A stretch of DNA of 64,000 nt from DATFVA01 sp963743325 (lineage in GTDB: Bacteria > Bacteroidota > Ignavibacteria > Ignavibacteriales > Ignavibacteriaceae), in assembly GCA_963743325.1 (NCBI GenBank), contig CAVUOZ010000010.1, positions 372,001-436,000 on the forward strand. Direction: 5' to 3'. The notes beneath the pieces were generated by a model. The model did no database searches. It was not told where the DNA came from and saw only the letters and a program-made list of their open reading frames with translations. The position numbers and the translations under genes were made by a program. Below are positions 61,725 to 64,000 of this stretch, in pieces (the stretch's first letter is position 1; each line of letters starts with the position of its first letter).

Positions 61725-61802
61725 TCTAAAAGGATAATATTTAGGATTTATGCCGCTAAAAATAACAATATTGGGGGAAATAAACCTATTGTTCGTTTGC
61801 GT

Positions 61803-62222
61803 TCATGAGAGATACAGGTAGGGTTTCCAGTTTTCATCGAGTTTGCCGACCACGTTTTTTATGAACATTATATGACTTGGTTTAAACGGTCTGCCGGCAA
61901 GGTTCATATTCGCTTCTTCAGGTGTACGGTCACCCTTTTTATTGTTGCAGATTGTGCATGCACACACCAGGTTTTCCCAGGAATCTGAGCCGCCTCTTGC
62001 ACGGGGTATGACATGATCAATTGTCAAGGGTAAATCCCCCCTGCCGCAGTAGGAACATCTATAGGAGTCCCTTCTTAAAATATTTTTTCTCGTCAATACA
62101 ACTTTTTTGTATGGAACATTTATATATCGGCTTAACCTGATTACACTTGGCCATGGGAAAATATGCGTGACGGAATGCAGATTTTTTCGTTTGTCATCGA
62201 GCACTAATTCGGCTTTTCCCAT
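61803..62222 (-). CDS. HNH endonuclease, N-terminus upstream without start codon
   Basis: Conserved HNH protein, zinc-coordinated: RCSYCGRGDLPLTIDHVIPRARGGSD, ENLVCACTICNNKKGDRTPEEA (two CxxC pairs around the HNH core). From ATG 62222 it has 139 residues, but the typical N-terminus of the family (VL.LNQSYEP......KA....) is encoded directly upstream in the same frame (about 62297-62225, KVLILNQSYEPITICN). That frame runs up to a stop codon at 62346 with no ATG, GTG or TTG. A one-base difference in the A-run at 62307-62309 would connect it to an ATG at 62341. The biological role is unknown; it is not part of a restriction or phage locus here. Confidence 0.65.
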   Translation of the reverse strand: MGKAELVLDDKRKNLHSVTHIFPWPSVIRLSRYINVPYKKVVLTRKNILRRDSYRCSYCGRGDLPLTIDHVIPRARGGSDSWENLVCACTICNNKKGDRTPEEANMNLAGRPFKPSHIMFIKNVVGKLDENWKPYLYLS

Positions 62223-62345
62223 ATAAATGAGAATGATCGCTTTTTTAATATTACAAATGGTGATTGGTTCATAGCTTTGGTTTAATATAAGAACCTTTGC
62301 ATTGAGTTTCCCGTTTGTATGATTACTAAGTTCGAAGACATCCTC

Positions 62346-62537
62346 CTACTTAACTTTACGATCCTGTACGGCAAAATAAATACGAAATATTAATCTGACC
62401 AGAAGAAGTATTATACTGAATCCGAGAACATAATAATACCACTCCGTCGGAATTGTTTGTGTCAGCATCAGAATTAAAAGGACAAAAACCAGCCCTACTG
62501 CTGCATAACTGAAATATTCGAATTTTTTTCTTTTCAA
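62346..62537 (-). CDS. Small two-helix membrane protein
   Basis: 63 residues, KKFEYFSYAAVGLVFVLLILMLTQTI and YYYVLGFSIILLLVRLIFRIYF forming two membrane helices with a basic tail. Start is TTG 62537 with AGG 8 nt upstream. Family not recognised. Its stop codon overlaps the AGGAGG before the HNH gene, so the two are translationally coupled or share a site. Confidence 0.55.
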   Translation of the reverse strand: MKRKKFEYFSYAAVGLVFVLLILMLTQTIPTEWYYYVLGFSIILLLVRLIFRIYFAVQDRKVK

Positions 62538-62662
62538 AAGCTGACCTGGTTTTAATCAATCTATTTAATTTATCCGGTAAAATTATACTTACTTAAATAA
62601 TTATTCAATTCAGAAATTATTTATTTTTTAAGAAATTTGATCGATTTGGACTATGGAGATGT

Positions 62663-63040
62663 TTAAAGATTTTTATAAATAATTGCTACACAAGCCACAT
62701 AATCCCTCGAATGGCTCATAGAAATTTTGAGGCTTTCTTTCTCGGTGAGGAACTGGTTCAATTCTCCGTGCAATGTGACTACAGGAAGACCGTTAGGCTC
62801 ATTTGAAATTTCTATACTCTGCCAGGTTAAATTTTCATGCCATCCTGACGCAAGAGCTTTATACACAGCTTCCTTCGCGGCGAACCTGGCAGCAAGATGC
62901 TGGTACTTATTGCTCTTGCTTAGACAATACGCTAGTTCCTTTTCCGTGAATACCTTTGTCAAAAAATGATCACCGTAATCGTCAACACTTTTTTTAATTC
63001 TGTCTATTTCAATGATGTCTATTCCTACACCGATAATCAT
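62663..63040 (-). CDS. acpS: Holo-acyl-carrier-protein synthase
   Basis: 125-residue phosphopantetheinyl transferase: IIGVGIDIIEIDRIKKS (metal-binding Asp), FTEKELAYCLSK and LAARFAAKEAVYKALASG (catalytic Glu and Lys region), and SMSHSRDYVACVAI. It converts apo-ACP to holo-ACP with coenzyme A. ATG 63040 is preferred over TTG 63049 because the family starts at MI.GVGID. Confidence 0.93.
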   Translation of the reverse strand: MIIGVGIDIIEIDRIKKSVDDYGDHFLTKVFTEKELAYCLSKSNKYQHLAARFAAKEAVYKALASGWHENLTWQSIEISNEPNGLPVVTLHGELNQFLTEKESLKISMSHSRDYVACVAIIYKNL

Positions 63041-63064
63041 GTATTTCAATCAATGTTATTATAA

Positions 63065-63979
63065 TTAAAAGAGATCAACATTTGCATCGACATTAAGTCC
63101 GTCCCCTTTCAGCTGCTCAATTATAATTCTGGTAAGTTCTTTCACTTCCTTCAGGGTGCTGCTGAGATTATTGAACAAATCCTCATCGTATAAGAATTTT
63201 CCAAGGTTATTTTTACGGTTAGTTGTTTCATCAGCCAGTGAATTCAGCTTTGTAAGCAAAGAGTCCGATCTTCTTAATATACTCTGAAGATCGGTGACTG
63301 AACTCTGTATTGCTTCCTTGTTATTCTGTAGCAATTCTTTTGCATCGCTGGTGATCTGAACGGTATTAGACGTTATTTGTTTTAACTCACTTTGATTCTG
63401 TTCAACGAGAATATTTAGTTTATGGGTCAGATCCTTCAGGTTTGCAGCCGAAGATTTAACATTTTCATTTAATTCCTTATCAGCGAGGTAATTATTCAAT
63501 GAAGTTAAAGTCACTTTTACATCCTTAATTATTCCATTTAAATCCTGCTGCACGTCGCCCAGGATCGACAGAACCATGGGAATATCTGCATTAAACTCTC
63601 CCTGCTGAATTTTTTTGTAATCAATTGCTTCGGATGAATCGCCCGGCGAGATATTAATTTTTTTACCTCCCATCAGGTCCAGCATAGACACTGCAAATGT
63701 CGCATCTTTTTTCAATTCAACATCAGAATCAAGTTTTACTTTAACAATTACATCTTCAGATTCAATTTTGAATTCCTCAACGCTTCCCTTTCTTACGCCG
63801 TTCACGGTAACCGGATCACCTATTTCAAGCCCGGCAACCGTCGGAAATTTTATATTAAGGTAAAGATCATTGGCGGATAAAGAGAAATTTTTCGCCCAGC
63901 CAAGTACCCATAAGAATACCAGCGTACCGGCGATAACCATTATTCCTACCTTGATTTCTGTCTTACTCTGGTCTTTCAT
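63065..63979 (-). CDS. MlaD/MCE-domain lipid transport protein
   Basis: 304 residues: one N-terminal transmembrane helix (TEIKVGIMVIAGTLVFLWVLG), the MCE domain (about 38-120, with KFPTVAGLEIGDPVTVNGVRKGSVEEF), then a long coiled coil to the C-terminus. MCE proteins carry lipids between membranes together with an MlaE permease and MlaF ATPase, which likely lie just outside the right edge. It starts 21 nt from the window end. Confidence 0.9.
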   Translation of the reverse strand: MKDQSKTEIKVGIMVIAGTLVFLWVLGWAKNFSLSANDLYLNIKFPTVAGLEIGDPVTVNGVRKGSVEEFKIESEDVIVKVKLDSDVELKKDATFAVSMLDLMGGKKINISPGDSSEAIDYKKIQQGEFNADIPMVLSILGDVQQDLNGIIKDVKVTLTSLNNYLADKELNENVKSSAANLKDLTHKLNILVEQNQSELKQITSNTVQITSDAKELLQNNKEAIQSSVTDLQSILRRSDSLLTKLNSLADETTNRKNNLGKFLYDEDLFNNLSSTLKEVKELTRIIIEQLKGDGLNVDANVDLF

Positions 63980-64000
63980 TTTTCAATAATTTTAAATTTT

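Noticed and set aside
1..64000. Search for CRISPR arrays, IS elements, phage genes or defence systems
   Set aside because: No spaced repeats, transposase, integrase cluster or known defence gene was seen; the xerD gene is the housekeeping recombinase.

Overview
The window reads as a chromosomal segment of a free-living bacterium of the Ignavibacteria/Chlorobi side of the Bacteroidota. The main clues are large secreted proteins that end in a type IX secretion (T9SS) sorting domain with the NYPNPFNP signature, a YbeY with the GYKDK form of its motif, folP next to a CdaA-type cyclase, many TTG starts, and A/T-rich genes often lacking strong Shine-Dalgarno sequences. The lineage is an inference from these motifs. 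I see no CRISPR array, insertion sequence, prophage or plasmid backbone. One tRNA (Pro, GGG) is present.

Layout. 1-7.0 kb: two big T9SS cargo proteins (the first cut by the window edge), then an orphan sorting-domain remnant with no cargo gene. 7.2-9.1 kb: an EamA transporter with a damaged or non-standard start behind a foldable leader, a TM1266-like regulator and an ABM-like protein. 9.2-13.1 kb: a seven-gene minus-strand operon joining an ArsR repressor, an ArsP-type permease with a CSC motif, two minimal thioredoxins, two exported thioredoxin-fold proteins and CcdA. This is the most system-like accessory locus here. 13.6-14.7 kb: CrcB fluoride channel with a DUF190 partner, then a striking array of 11-bp-phased hexamers resembling a PhoB/PhoP box in front of a small orphan transcription unit. 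14.7-16.7 kb: RqcH/NFACT and the wreck of a POT peptide transporter with its middle deleted.

16.9-31.2 kb is a plus-strand housekeeping stretch: PASTA protein, rpe, folP, cdaA, a glycosyltransferase, CHAD, UPF0173, parAB, a DUF5683-like protein, Yip1-like, argD, nadB, (ppx on minus), aroQ, HAD, MerR and tRNA-Pro. 31.5-38.7 kb: purF, a 1410-residue subtilisin with FG-GAP repeats and a T9SS tail, pgsA and ftsY. 38.9-64 kb is almost entirely minus-strand: 3-hydroxyacyl-CoA dehydrogenase and thiolase, holB, DUF2795, M23 peptidase, hprK-hpf-xerD-topA-smg-ybeY, MBL hydrolase, gamma-carbonic anhydrase, DUF3108, S41 protease, Wzi-like barrel, glycosyltransferase, lysS, dacB, rluB, scpB, scpA, trpS, HNH, a small membrane protein, acpS and an MlaD-type protein.

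Several genes are preceded by the same promoter shape, TTG, 20 nt, TAnnTT. In at least two cases it lies so close to the start codon that the mRNA would have almost no leader. The window also records gene decay: a sorting-domain stub, a deleted POT transporter, a possible CBS-domain tail, an EamA gene without a normal start and an HNH gene whose conserved N-terminus has no usable start codon in frame.
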